Origin: Poriferisodalis sp964484385
Lineage (GTDB): Bacteria > Actinomycetota > Acidimicrobiia > Acidimicrobiales > Poriferisodalaceae
Length of the DNA: 64,000 bases
Assembly: GCA_964484385.1 (NCBI GenBank)
Contig: CAZAFV010000004.1
Location: forward strand, 21,237 to 85,236
Direction of reading: 5' to 3'
Positions 25,390 to 33,783 of the stretch are shown here, one piece after another (positions within the stretch are counted from its first letter, which is position 1; every line of letters begins with the position of its first letter). The position numbers were made by a program, and so were the translations under genes. The notes below the pieces were generated by a model. The model searched no databases, had not been told where the DNA came from, and worked only from the letters and a program-made list of their open reading frames with translations.

Positions 25390-26805
25390 TCATGCGTCAA
25401 CTTCTCGGGTGCCGCCCTGGGCAGATGCTGACCGGACGACTTCGGATTCGTGGCTGTCGCCGGCATCGAATGCGAACTCGGTGAACAGGCTGCGGGCGAC
25501 GTCGTCGAGCCGTGCATGGACCACGGTCCCGTGGTCGTCGTGGGTCTCCGAGAGCACTTCGCCTTCGCGGTGCACTGCGGCGAGGGCGTCGCCTCGGGAG
25601 TAGGGGATGCGCAGTTCGGTGACCTCGGTGAGGTGCCGGAGACGGTCGCCGACAGCGAGCAGGAGCTCCTCGACGCCGTCGCCGCTGTTGGCCGATATCG
25701 CATGGGAGCCCTCGTAGCGGTCCAGCAACTGCCCCACGGTGCCGCCGTCGGCAGCGTCACATTTGTTGAACGCGATGAGCTCTTCGACGTCGCCGGCGCC
25801 GATCTCGCGCAGCACCGAGCGCACCACATCGATGTGCATCTCCGGCTCGGCCGCCGAGGCGTCGACCAGGTGCACCAGCAGGTCGGCCTCGGCCACCTCC
25901 TCCAGCGTCGACATGAAGGCCTCCACCAGCGAGGTGGGCAGCTTCTTGATGAACCCGACCGTGTCGGTCACCAGCACCGTCTCGCCGCCGGGCAGCTGCA
26001 AGCGCCGCGTGGTGGCGTCGAGCGTGGCAAACAGCCGGTCTTCCACCAGCACGTTGGCCCCGGTGAGACGCCGCAGCAGGGTCGACTTGCCGGCATTGGT
26101 GTAGCCCACGATCGCCACGGTGTGGTAGCGGGAGCGCCGGCGCGACTTGCGCTGGTTCAGCCGGGTGCGCCGCAGCCCGCGCAGGTCCTTCTCGAGCCGC
26201 GCCAACCGCCGCTGGATCCGTCGGCGATCCACCTCGAGCTGGGTCTCGCCCGGTCCCCGCGTGCCGATCCCGCCCGCCTGCTGAGAGAGCTGCCGCCCGC
26301 GCCCGCGCAGCCGGGGCAGGCGGTAGCGGAGCTGAGCCAATTCCACCTGGGCCTTGCCCTCGAGCGTGGTGGCGTTCTGGGCGAAGATGTCGAGGATCAC
26401 CGCAGTGCGGTCGAGCGCTGTGCGCTTCAGGATCCGTTCCAGGTTGAACTGCTGCGCCGGCGACAGCTCGTCGTCGAAGACCACGGTGTCGGCATCGTGC
26501 TCAAGCGAGGCGTCCAGGATCTCGTCAGCCTTCCCCCGCCCCACAAACGTCGCCGGATCAGGAGCATCCCGCCGCTGAACAATCCGCTCCACCGAATCCG
26601 CCCCTGCGGTGTCCACCAACCGCTCCAGCTCGTCGAGATTGGCATCCACCTCATCAGCAGTCCGCTCCGCCAGCTGCACCCCCACCAGCACGATCTGCTC
26701 GCGAAAAGCCCGATCAATAAGCCCCGACTCAGCCCCGCCGAACTCCCCAAACCCACCCCGATGGCTCTCGTCCACCGCTCGGCCCACCTCGTCAGCTTCA
26801 GCCAT
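25390..26805 (-). CDS. hflX: GTPase HflX
   Basis: Ribosome-associated GTPase that splits stalled or hibernating 70S ribosomes, 471 residues. The N-terminal HflX domain shows GRGKADEI and FDDELSPAQQFNLE, followed by a long helical linker with the pattern GPGETQLEVDRRRIQRRL. The G domain has VAIVGYTNAGKSTL (G1), TLDATTRRL (G2), DTVGFIKKLP (G3) and FNKCDAADG (G4). The ATG at 26805 shares one base with the dapF stop codon (TGATG), so the two are translationally coupled. The longer frame to 26838 lies inside dapF. Confidence 0.96.
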   Translation of the reverse strand: MAEADEVGRAVDESHRGGFGEFGGAESGLIDRAFREQIVLVGVQLAERTADEVDANLDELERLVDTAGADSVERIVQRRDAPDPATFVGRGKADEILDASLEHDADTVVFDDELSPAQQFNLERILKRTALDRTAVILDIFAQNATTLEGKAQVELAQLRYRLPRLRGRGRQLSQQAGGIGTRGPGETQLEVDRRRIQRRLARLEKDLRGLRRTRLNQRKSRRRSRYHTVAIVGYTNAGKSTLLRRLTGANVLVEDRLFATLDATTRRLQLPGGETVLVTDTVGFIKKLPTSLVEAFMSTLEEVAEADLLVHLVDASAAEPEMHIDVVRSVLREIGAGDVEELIAFNKCDAADGGTVGQLLDRYEGSHAISANSGDGVEELLLAVGDRLRHLTEVTELRIPYSRGDALAAVHREGEVLSETHDDHGTVVHARLDDVARSLFTEFAFDAGDSHESEVVRSASAQGGTREVDA

Positions 26806-27812
26806 CAAGATTCCAGTGATGGTGCGCCTAGTGACCACTCATGGTCACCGAGGTTCTCCACCCAGACGCTGAGGATGGGGTGACCGTCGTCCTTGTCGGA
26901 CGAGACGGTCGCCTCGCCGCCGGGCATCTCAACGAGCGTTTCTGCGCCGGGCTCCACGAGACCCCAATCCTGTGCCCGCACAGCCGCGGTGACGGCGCCC
27001 GTGCCACATGCCTGCGTCAAACCTGCGCCGCGCTCCCAGACAGACATGCCGATTGACGAATAGTCCGCTGAAGCGGAGTCCTCTTGCTCGGTCTGCCAGA
27101 TGAATTCCACGTTGATGCCACGGGAGAAGTGCGCTTCGAATGCTGCACCGAGTTCGGCGGTTTCGCGTGCGTTCATCGGCCGGCCAGCGTGGATGACGAG
27201 ATGCGGATTGCCGACGTCACCGGTTTCTCGCTGCACGCTTCCCAGCGCCTGGCTGATTTGGTCGTCGAGTGCAGCCGAGATGTCCGGTCCGCAGGCCACG
27301 TGAGGCATATGGACTTCGGCGAGCGGATCGCGGAGCTCGGCTGAGCCGCCCTCGCCTGTGGCGAGTTCGGCACTCAGGGTCACGCGCCTCACTCCGCCCA
27401 CCGTGTCAACGGCAAGTTCGAGAAGGTCTCTGGGCGCGTCGGCACCGTCACCAATCTCCATGCCTGCAACGAAGGTGCGGGCGATCTCATTGGCCAAACA
27501 CGCGAGTCCGTTGCCGCTCACTTCCGCTCGCGATCCGTCGGAGTTGAAAAGCGTCATCTCTACGCGCCTGACTTGTGGTGCGGAAGCTGTTTCGTTTGCT
27601 TCCGATGCCGAGTTCGGTTGCGTAACACTCATGCCAGTAGCCAGGATCAGGCCGTCGGCACCGATGCTTGCGCGTCGGTCGCAGATCACTCGGGCGAATT
27701 CAGCCAAGTTGCCGACGCGTCGTTCGAGGTCGGCCTTCTCGCCGTCGCTCAACAGAGCAACGAGAAAGTCGTTGCCGAGACCCTGATGCTTGGCGAGTCG
27801 GAGCGTGTCCAC
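26805..27812 (-). CDS. dapF: Diaminopimelate epimerase DapF
   Basis: Converts LL- to meso-diaminopimelate for lysine and peptidoglycan. 335 residues, somewhat long because of a loop near residues 60-85 (SVTQPNSASEANETASA). KHQGLGNDFLV at the start and RRASIGADGLI are typical. The first active-site block reads FNSDGSRAEVSGNGLACL, with Ser at the position normally occupied by catalytic Cys (CGNG in most homologues). The second block QACGTGAVTAA keeps its Cys. Activity may be altered, or Ser may be tolerated in this lineage. Followed by hflX with a one-base overlap. Confidence 0.9.
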   Translation of the reverse strand: MDTLRLAKHQGLGNDFLVALLSDGEKADLERRVGNLAEFARVICDRRASIGADGLILATGMSVTQPNSASEANETASAPQVRRVEMTLFNSDGSRAEVSGNGLACLANEIARTFVAGMEIGDGADAPRDLLELAVDTVGGVRRVTLSAELATGEGGSAELRDPLAEVHMPHVACGPDISAALDDQISQALGSVQRETGDVGNPHLVIHAGRPMNARETAELGAAFEAHFSRGINVEFIWQTEQEDSASADYSSIGMSVWERGAGLTQACGTGAVTAAVRAQDWGLVEPGAETLVEMPGGEATVSSDKDDGHPILSVWVENLGDHEWSLGAPSLES

Positions 27813-27880
27813 CGCTCCATTGTCACACCTGGACCCTGAAATCCACGAGCGAATTGCGGCGCGAGGGCCAGCTGGCGTAG

Positions 27881-28840
27881 CTACGTGGTGGGTTCGCGCT
27901 GGCCGTAGTTCTTGAAGGTGTCCCCGATCGAGGTGGCTACCGAAGCCAGCTTCGAACGGCCCTCGTTCAGCCGGGGAGCCATGGCGGTCAGACCTTCGAC
28001 GGTCCAGCGCCCCTCGGTGACGATGATGTCGTCATCCGCCAGCGACCAGCCCTGGTACAGGCCCACCTCGTTGGCGCCCACATGGAACACCCCGCCAGTG
28101 AACGGGCAGTCTTCCGTAGAGAGGTACGCCACCAGCGGGCTGACGTTGGCCGGGTCGTACACATCGAACTGCGCGGGGTCGTCGGGCGCCTTCACCACGT
28201 CGCCCAGCCCGGGCGTCTGCAGCGTCAGGCGGGTGCGTGCCACCGGCGCCAGGCAGTTGACGCGCACGTTGTAGCGGGCGAGCTCGCCGGCTGCCACGAG
28301 CGTCATCGCAGCAATGCCCGCCTTGGCGCCCGTGTAGTTGAACTGACCCAGGTTGCCGAGCATCGCGCCCGATGCCGTATTGATGATCGAGCCGTTGACT
28401 TCCTTGCCCGCCTTGGACTGCTCTCGCCAATACGCAGCCGCCCACCGGGTCGGGCAGAAGTGGCCCTTCATGTGCACTTCCACGACGGCATCCCACTCCG
28501 GCTCGGTCATGTTGACCACGACACGGTCGCGCAGGATCCCTGCGTTGTTGACCAGCACGTGCAGGTCGCCGAAGGCCTCGACGGCCTGATTCACCATGCG
28601 CTGGGCGCCCTCCCAGTCGGTGACGCTGTCGCCATTCGCTACCGCCTCACCGCCCATGGCCTCGATCTCGGACACCACCTCTTGCGCAGGTCCCTGGTCT
28701 GCGCCGGTGCCGTCGGCGGAGCCGCCGAGATCGTTCACGACGATCTTCGCCCCCTCCGACGCCATCAGCAGCGCATGCTCACGACCGATGCCGCGGCCGG
28801 CGCCGGTGATCAGCACGACACGTCCGTCAAGTGCACCCAT
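27881..28840 (-). CDS. SDR oxidoreductase, multifunctional-enzyme 2-like hydroxyacyl-CoA dehydrogenase
   Basis: Short-chain dehydrogenase of 319 residues. VVLITGAGRGIGREHAL gives the cofactor site; VVNDLGGSADGTG is the extended loop typical of the (3R)-hydroxyacyl-CoA dehydrogenase domain of peroxisomal multifunctional enzyme (HSD17B4-like). NNAGILRDRVVVNMTEPEW, IINTASGAMLGNLGQ and YTGAKAG (Tyr-x3-Lys) complete the active site. Likely a step of beta-oxidation or sterol/bile-acid side-chain degradation. Lies 68 bases upstream of dapF on the same strand; functional link not obvious. Confidence 0.85.
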   Translation of the reverse strand: MGALDGRVVLITGAGRGIGREHALLMASEGAKIVVNDLGGSADGTGADQGPAQEVVSEIEAMGGEAVANGDSVTDWEGAQRMVNQAVEAFGDLHVLVNNAGILRDRVVVNMTEPEWDAVVEVHMKGHFCPTRWAAAYWREQSKAGKEVNGSIINTASGAMLGNLGQFNYTGAKAGIAAMTLVAAGELARYNVRVNCLAPVARTRLTLQTPGLGDVVKAPDDPAQFDVYDPANVSPLVAYLSTEDCPFTGGVFHVGANEVGLYQGWSLADDDIIVTEGRWTVEGLTAMAPRLNEGRSKLASVATSIGDTFKNYGQREPTT

Positions 28841-28865
28841 GTTGTTCTCCCGTGATGGAACTTGG

Positions 28866-28939
28866 AGCGGATGACCGGGGTCGAACCGGCGACCTCAACC
28901 TTGGCAAGGTTGCGCTCTAACCAACTGAGCTACATCCGC
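28866..28939 (-). tRNA. tRNA-Gly (GCC)
   Basis: Complete cloverleaf on the minus strand: acceptor GCGGATG pairs with CATCCGC, D-arm AGCTCAGTTGGTTAGAGC, anticodon loop CTTGCCAAG with anticodon GCC, T-arm GGTTCGACCCC, 3' discriminator T. CCA is not encoded. Confidence 0.93.
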
Positions 28940-29013
28940 GCGGCGGATCACTGTAGCAAGCGTCTATCGCAGAGACCCGTGGATCTGGCGGGGTGGAGCC
29001 GCGTTCGGACGGG

Positions 29014-29238
29014 TTATTCGGCAGGGGGCCGCAGGTCGATCCGCAGCGTCAGGATCCCGTCATCGAGCGTGGCGGTGGCATCGCCGATCATGGCGTAGTC
29101 CATGAAGTCGAGCTCGGCCTGACGGATGAAGTGACGCCGCTCCTCGCCCCCGATGGCGGGCAGGTTTCGCTTGCGCACCGCCACGGCACGCTCGGCGAAG
29201 CGGGTGATCATTTCCTGTGGGTCGAAGTTCTCGCTCAT
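29014..29238 (-). CDS. Small hypothetical protein (74 aa)
   Basis: I do not recognise this protein. It has good coding character and an ATG start (MSENFDPQEMITRFAERAV) with a charged helical first half (AVRKRNLPAIGGEERRHFI) and a second half predicted as beta (MIGDATATLDDGILTLRIDL). No signal peptide, membrane segment or cysteine. It follows the membrane-protein fragment at 29252-29521 on the same strand by 13 bases, so the two may be co-transcribed. Confidence 0.6.
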   Translation of the reverse strand: MSENFDPQEMITRFAERAVAVRKRNLPAIGGEERRHFIRQAELDFMDYAMIGDATATLDDGILTLRIDLRPPAE

Positions 29239-29251
29239 GTCGTTCTGGCTC

Positions 29252-29521
29252 TCATGATGGCTCGGCCGCGGTGCTCACGTCACTTTGCCACCGCTGCGCG
29301 GCCGTCCGCCGCAGGTACGCGACAAATCCGGTTCCGCATGCCACAGTGAGCAGGCCCAGCACCGCAACCAGCAGCCACCACACGCCAAGGCCCGAGCCCA
29401 CGGCTTCCGACGGCACGTTGGCATGCCCATCGGCCAGCAGCGCGGTGCCGCCGGCGATCAACGGGTAGCTCCCGGCGGGCCGCGCGCCGCAGGCGCGGAT
29501 GGCGTCGTAGACCGTTTCCGC
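29252..29521 (-). CDS. C-terminal fragment of a membrane-anchored protein (start lost in assembly gap)
   Basis: Open frame of 89 codons from the gap edge to a stop at 29252. It reads AETVYDAIRACGARPAGS, then a single hydrophobic segment VWWLLVAVLGLLTVACG with a basic residue pair following (YLRRTAAQRW), i.e. one transmembrane helix with a short tail. The upstream part lies in or beyond the 10-N gap. The family cannot be recognised from this part. It is not a continuation of metX: that protein would end within a few residues of the gap and has no transmembrane tail. Confidence 0.5.
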   Translation of the reverse strand, partial: AETVYDAIRACGARPAGSYPLIAGGTALLADGHANVPSEAVGSGLGVWWLLVAVLGLLTVACGTGFVAYLRRTAAQRWQSDVSTAAEPS

Positions 29522-29531
29522 NNNNNNNNNN
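29522..29531. other. Assembly gap (10 N) between metX and a membrane-protein fragment
   Basis: Ten N. The flanks show no shared sequence, so the true missing length is unknown. It removes the last codons of metX and the start of the downstream gene. Confidence 0.95.
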
Positions 29532-30725
29532 GTCGATGAACTCGCCCATCGGCGGGCCGGTCTGGTCGGGCTCGGTGAGGAAGCCGTCATGGCCGTTGTC
29601 GCTGTCGATGTCGACGTGCTCGACTCGCATGGCCTCCCGGCTGCGCAGCGCCTCGACAATCCTGAGCTGCTGGGGTCGTGGGTACAGGAAATCGGTGCGC
29701 ACGCTCATCACCATGGTTGGCGCCACGATGCGTGCGAGCGCTGCATCGATGCCGCCGCGGCCCCGCCCGACATCGTGCAGGTCCATCATCTTGTTGAGCA
29801 CCAGGTAGGTGTTGGCGTCGAAGCGAGGCACGAACTTCGCTCCTTGGTAGTCGAGATAGCTCTCGACGTCGAAGCGCTGCTCGAGGCGCAGCGGCAGCAC
29901 CGGGTCTTCGCTGTGGCGGGCGAAGCGGCGATCGAACTCGTCGCCGGAGCGGTAGTGGATCATCGCGATCCGCCGTGCATTGGCGAGACCACGATGGGGC
30001 CCGTCGCCGTCGGGCGCGTCGTAGTAGCGACCGCCCCTGAACTTCGGGTCGTCATAGATCGCCTGCCGCCCGACTTTGCTCCAGGCAATCTGCTGCGCGG
30101 ATGCCTCCGCTGACGCGGCGATTACGACCAGCGAGCCGACCCGCTGGGGGTAGGTGATGCCCCACTCCAGCACGGCCATGCCCCCCATCGAGCCGCCGAC
30201 GACGCTGAGCCAGCGGTCGATGCCGAGGTGCCTGCCGAGCGCCCACTGCGAACGCACGACGTCGCGGTTGGTGACCACGGGAAAGTCGGGCCCGTAGCGC
30301 TCGCCGGTGGACGGGTTCAACGACGACGGGCCGGTGCTGCCTTGGCAGCCGCCGAGCACGTTCGCGCACACGATGAAGTAGCGGTTGGTGTCGAGCGGGC
30401 GGCCGGGGCCGATGAAGTCGTTCCACCAGCCCTCAGTGATCTGAGCGGGCGGGTGCGCTGCGCCATGAGCGTGCGCATCGCCGGTCAGGGCATGGCAGAC
30501 CAGCACGGCGTTGGAAGCGTCAGCATCGAGTGCGCCCCAGGTCTCATACGCGAGCACCGGCTTGTGGAGCACGCCGCCGCCTTCCAGCGTGAACGGCCGA
30601 TCCGGCGACAGCTCGAAGAACTGCCGCCCGGCCGCGCCGAGGCCCGGGTGCCATGCACCCGAGGCGGGCAGCGGCCAGGCCGCCGCATCGTCGTTCGGGG
30701 CGCTTGCGCGCCTCGCACTGTCCAC
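29532..30725 (-). CDS. metX: Homoserine O-acyltransferase MetX (3' end cut by gap)
   Basis: Alpha/beta-hydrolase-fold enzyme that acylates homoserine in methionine synthesis. Features: LAYETWGALDADASNAVLVC, NVLGGCQGSTGP, the nucleophile elbow GGSMGGMAVLEW, LYPRPQQ with the acid, and the final His in SDNGHDGFLTEPDQ. The catalytic triad is complete; only a few residues after GEFID are missing because of the N-run. The GTG at 30725 (VDSARRASAPNDD) is my best start; the frame is open further but overlaps the helicase gene. Acetyl versus succinyl specificity cannot be told; actinobacterial homologues are usually acetyltransferases. No metY partner is visible. Confidence 0.9.
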
Positions 30726-30834
30726 AGCTGAGCCTTCGTCCTGGGCCTTCGATTCCGGAGGCCGGGTTCCAGCGGCCAGATTGCCGCTGGATAGGCAAGG
30801 GTACCGGTCGCTTCTGGCCCGTCTAAAGGGAATT

Positions 30835-32004
30835 TCAGCGGCTGGCGTTGTCGCCGCTGGCCGCGAACGCCGCGAGATCGTCGAGACGCTCGTCGTTCGA
30901 GAACACATCGTGCAGCCGCAACCGCAGGCCGAGCCGGCGCTGCAGCTGGCGCACCTCGAGTTCTTCGTCCCACAGGAACATGGTCACGGCGGTGCCGCTG
31001 CGGCCTGCGCGAGCCGTCCGACCGGAGCGGTGCAGGTAGGTCTTGTGCTCGGGGGGCACGTTGTAATGCACCACCACGTCGACCTCATCGATGTGCAACC
31101 CGCGGGCGGCAACATCGGTAGCCACCAACGCAGTCAGCTTGCCCTTGGCGAAGTTGGCGAGCGCACGCTCCCGCTTGACCTGGGGCAGGTCGCCGTGAAT
31201 GGCGCCTGCCTGCACCCCGGCTTCTCGCAGTTCACGAGTGAGCTGGTCGGCGCCCCGCTTCGTGCGGGTGAACAGCAGCGTGCGCCCGTTCGCCTCGATG
31301 ATGCGGGCGGCGACCCGTACCCGGTCCATCTTGTGCACCGAAAGGAACAGGTGCCCCATTTCCGAGACAGTCACCTCGCGTTCGGTGACTTCGTGGAAGA
31401 CCGGGTCTCGCAGGTGCCGCTTGACCAGCGTGTCCACCACGCCGTCGAGCGTTGCCGAGAACAGCAGCGTCTGATGCTGGCCGTCGATGTGACGCAGCAC
31501 CCACTCGACCTGGGGCAGAAACCCCATGTCGGCCATCCGGTCGGCTTCGTCGACCACCACCCGCTGGATGCCCGACACGTTGACCGCACCACGGTCGATG
31601 AGATCGATGAGCCGTCCGGGGGTGGCGATGACGACGTCCATGCCCCCCGACAGCAGCTCGATCTGCCGATCGAGATTGGTGCCGCCGTAAGTGGCGATCG
31701 ACCGCAGGTCAGCTGCCTTGGCCAGCGGCTCGACCACGGCGGCGATCTGGTTCGCCAGCTCGCGGGTCGGCGTGAGCATGAGGGTGGTGGGGTGGCCGTC
31801 GGCGGCACGCGGCGTCAGCGCCAGCATGGGCAGGCTGAACGCCAGCGTCTTGCCCGAGCCCGTCTTGGCTTTGCCGCAGACGTCCCGGCCGGCGAGTGCT
31901 TCGCCGATGGTCAATTCCTGGATGGCGAACGGCTCGGTGATTCCTTGGTCAGCCAGGGTGTCGCAGAGGGGTTCGGGTACGCCTAGTTCACTGAATGTTG
32001 TCAC
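30835..32004 (-). CDS. DEAD-box RNA helicase
   Basis: ATP-dependent RNA helicase of about 389 residues. Q motif region TFSELGVPEPLCDTLADQG with FAIQELTI (usually P-I-Q), motif I AKTGSGKT, Ia PTRELANQI, II VDEADRMADMG (DEAD), III SATL, V ATDVAARGLHIDEVD and VI HRSGRTARAG are all present. Short C-terminal tail without an extra RNA-binding domain, as in a minimal RhlE/DeaD-like core. GTG at 32004 (VTTFSELGVP) fits the family start; the frame upstream is open but has no helicase similarity. Role: RNA remodelling in ribosome assembly or decay. Confidence 0.9.
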   Translation of the reverse strand: MTTFSELGVPEPLCDTLADQGITEPFAIQELTIGEALAGRDVCGKAKTGSGKTLAFSLPMLALTPRAADGHPTTLMLTPTRELANQIAAVVEPLAKAADLRSIATYGGTNLDRQIELLSGGMDVVIATPGRLIDLIDRGAVNVSGIQRVVVDEADRMADMGFLPQVEWVLRHIDGQHQTLLFSATLDGVVDTLVKRHLRDPVFHEVTEREVTVSEMGHLFLSVHKMDRVRVAARIIEANGRTLLFTRTKRGADQLTRELREAGVQAGAIHGDLPQVKRERALANFAKGKLTALVATDVAARGLHIDEVDVVVHYNVPPEHKTYLHRSGRTARAGRSGTAVTMFLWDEELEVRQLQRRLGLRLRLHDVFSNDERLDDLAAFAASGDNASR

Positions 32005-32242
32005 GGGGGTCTTTTCGAAGGTCGTGGCCCAAGGGTTGCGCTGCCAGCTACGCGAACTGCGACAACGCTGGGCAGTGGGGCCACACGGCGAACTGCCTTG
32101 GCTGCCGAGTGTATGGGAGCAGGGCTGCCTGACGGCGGAGCAAGGCCTGCGCGGCACCGTCTGGCTATCGGCGCGCCGCGGCGTACGGCGCTGGAAATGC
32201 TGCCGTCATTCGGGGGGCAGACCACTACCCTGCGAAGACCCG
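32005..32242. other. Gap between the DEAD-box gene and tRNA-Cys
   Basis: About 240 bases between the divergent helicase gene and tRNA-Cys. It must hold both promoters. The minus-strand frame of the helicase stays open here but shows no recognisable domain or ribosome binding site. I see no other gene or clear repeat. Confidence 0.5.
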
Positions 32243-32313
32243 GGCGGAGTGGCCGAGTGGTTAGGCAGCGGCCTGCAAAGCCGTGTACGCCGGTTCGAAT
32301 CCGGTCTCCGCCT
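32243..32313 (+). tRNA. tRNA-Cys (GCA)
   Basis: Acceptor GGCGGAG pairs with CTCCGCC; D-loop GTGGTTAGGC; anticodon loop CTGCAAA with anticodon GCA; T-arm GGTTCGAATCC; discriminator T. 71 bases; CCA not encoded. Confidence 0.95.
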
Positions 32314-32421
32314 CGCCGGCCCGGCGGACCCCGAGCAGGCTGAAGGCGTCGGCCGAGCCAGATGGGCAGGGTGCTAGCGTGAGTCGCCCTCAGGGCGCTG
32401 CGTTAGCTTGCATCGCCCTTC

Positions 32422-32495
32422 GGGCGATTGGCGCAGTTGGTTAGCGCGCTTGCATGACACGCAAGAGGTCACAGGTTCGACTCCTGTATCGCCCA
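32422..32495 (+). tRNA. tRNA-Val (GAC)
   Basis: Acceptor GGGCGAT pairs with ATCGCCC; D-arm GCGCAGTTGGTTAGCGC; anticodon loop ATGACAC with anticodon GAC; T-arm AGGTTCGACTCCT; discriminator A, followed by CC. The 5' acceptor can alternatively pair with ATCGCCC at 32412-32418 just upstream. Confidence 0.95.
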
Positions 32496-32526
32496 CCCCC
32501 GGGGTCATCTGAGGCACATGCTTTTG

Positions 32527-32577
32527 GCGTTGCGTCACCTCGGGGCGACGAGCGTTATCTCGTCACGCTCGCAACGC
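32527..32577. terminator. Nested inverted repeat between tRNA-Val and the lipoprotein gene
   Basis: Outer arms GCGTTGCG (32527-32534) and CGCAACGC (32570-32577). Inside lies GACGAG-CGTTAT-CTCGTC (32547-32564), a perfect 6-bp stem with a 6-base loop. It sits between convergent transcription units and may end both. No T-run on either side. Confidence 0.4.
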
Positions 32578-32591
32578 ACCTACCGACCTGT

Positions 32592-33686
32592 TCAAGTTGA
32601 CGGCTGGTCTTCGGGTGCGATGTGTTCGAGGAAGCACACCGGGTAGCTGGTTGCCGCCGTGAAGCTTGAGAACTCGTCCTTGTTGTCGGAATAACCCTCC
32701 ACGATCTCGCCCTCGCGCAGCAGGATCGGGCTGCGCGCGTCACGTCGGGACTGACTCTGATGCAGCATTTGGTCGAGCTCGTCGCCCGTGTCGACCACGA
32801 CGTAGATGCACTCCGACGCCGACTGCTCGGCCCACTGCCACCAACCCGGCAATATCCCTACGCCGACTTCGCACGAGACTTCCGGATGCGATGAGCCGAA
32901 TTCGCCAGTCCAGTCGAGTCGGTCCACTGGCTCGGGACCTGCGTGTGCGTGGCAGGTCCAGCTCGACGACCACGCGGACTCGTCATCGTCGTTTCGTTCG
33001 CCATACCGCTCCAGAAGAATCTCCGCCTCTGGCCGGTCGTTCTCCGCAGTCCACTCCAGGAAGCAGTTCGGATGTGAGGTGCCCGCGATGATCTTCGAGG
33101 CATCGTCGACGTCGCTGTAGCCAAGCAACCTTTCGCCCCGCAGGAGGGCCACCGGTTCATGCGCATCGAGATGAACAAGTTGATCCAGCCAGCTGCCACT
33201 AATCCGTGGTTCATCGAGGATCGTTGCCGGAGTCATGACCAAGTAGATGCAATCCGACGCCGAGCGATCCGACCACTGCCACAGTCCTGGAGCGACATTC
33301 TCTCCGATCACCCACTCGATCGGCCCCTCATCATCGGGCCGATCAGGATCGATGATGAAGTCCAACTCGGTCCTCAGCTCGACGACATCGGGAGCGGCGG
33401 CCGTGGTCGTAGTGGGCGTCGGTTCCGAGGTTGCAGGCACCATCGACGTCGTCGATGTCGGAGGCTCCGATACGGCCGGCGTTGTCGTCGTCGCCATCGT
33501 TGGCGACACCGTCGTGACCGTGACAGACGGGGACGAGGTCACCGGCGCGACGCTGCCGGCGACAGCGTCCGGCGCGTCAGCCGCGCATGACACCGCAGCC
33601 AGACATGCCGCCGTCAAGGCGAGCACAACTCCATGACGTCGGCAGGACGCGCCAAGCAGATGAGGCGATTGCGCAGTTCGATTCAT
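32592..33686 (-). CDS. Secreted lipoprotein with a duplicated domain of unknown function
   Basis: 364 residues from ATG at 33686. The N-terminus is a lipoprotein signal: basic start, hydrophobic VVLALTAACLAAVSC with Cys at the cleavage site. A Thr/Ser/Pro-rich linker (about residues 40-95) would span the envelope. Two related copies of a domain of about 90-100 residues follow, both with the pattern APGLWQWSDRSASDCIYLV / LPGWWQWAEQSASECIYVV and GYSD...TSHPNCFLEW / GYSD...TSYPVCFLEH. Each copy has the paired Cys of CIY and CFLE. Reading further upstream (to 33914) is open but not coding-like. Function unknown; probably an extracellular binding protein. Confidence 0.75.
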   Translation of the reverse strand: MNRTAQSPHLLGASCRRHGVVLALTAACLAAVSCAADAPDAVAGSVAPVTSSPSVTVTTVSPTMATTTTPAVSEPPTSTTSMVPATSEPTPTTTTAAAPDVVELRTELDFIIDPDRPDDEGPIEWVIGENVAPGLWQWSDRSASDCIYLVMTPATILDEPRISGSWLDQLVHLDAHEPVALLRGERLLGYSDVDDASKIIAGTSHPNCFLEWTAENDRPEAEILLERYGERNDDDESAWSSSWTCHAHAGPEPVDRLDWTGEFGSSHPEVSCEVGVGILPGWWQWAEQSASECIYVVVDTGDELDQMLHQSQSRRDARSPILLREGEIVEGYSDNKDEFSSFTAATSYPVCFLEHIAPEDQPST

Positions 33687-33783
33687 GACAGCACAGCGGA
33701 ACATAGCCCCATGAGTGCATCTCATCGCGGTTGCCGGGTCGGCTCTGAAACGCTCACAAGGCCGTGCCAGAATTCGCGGCGCT

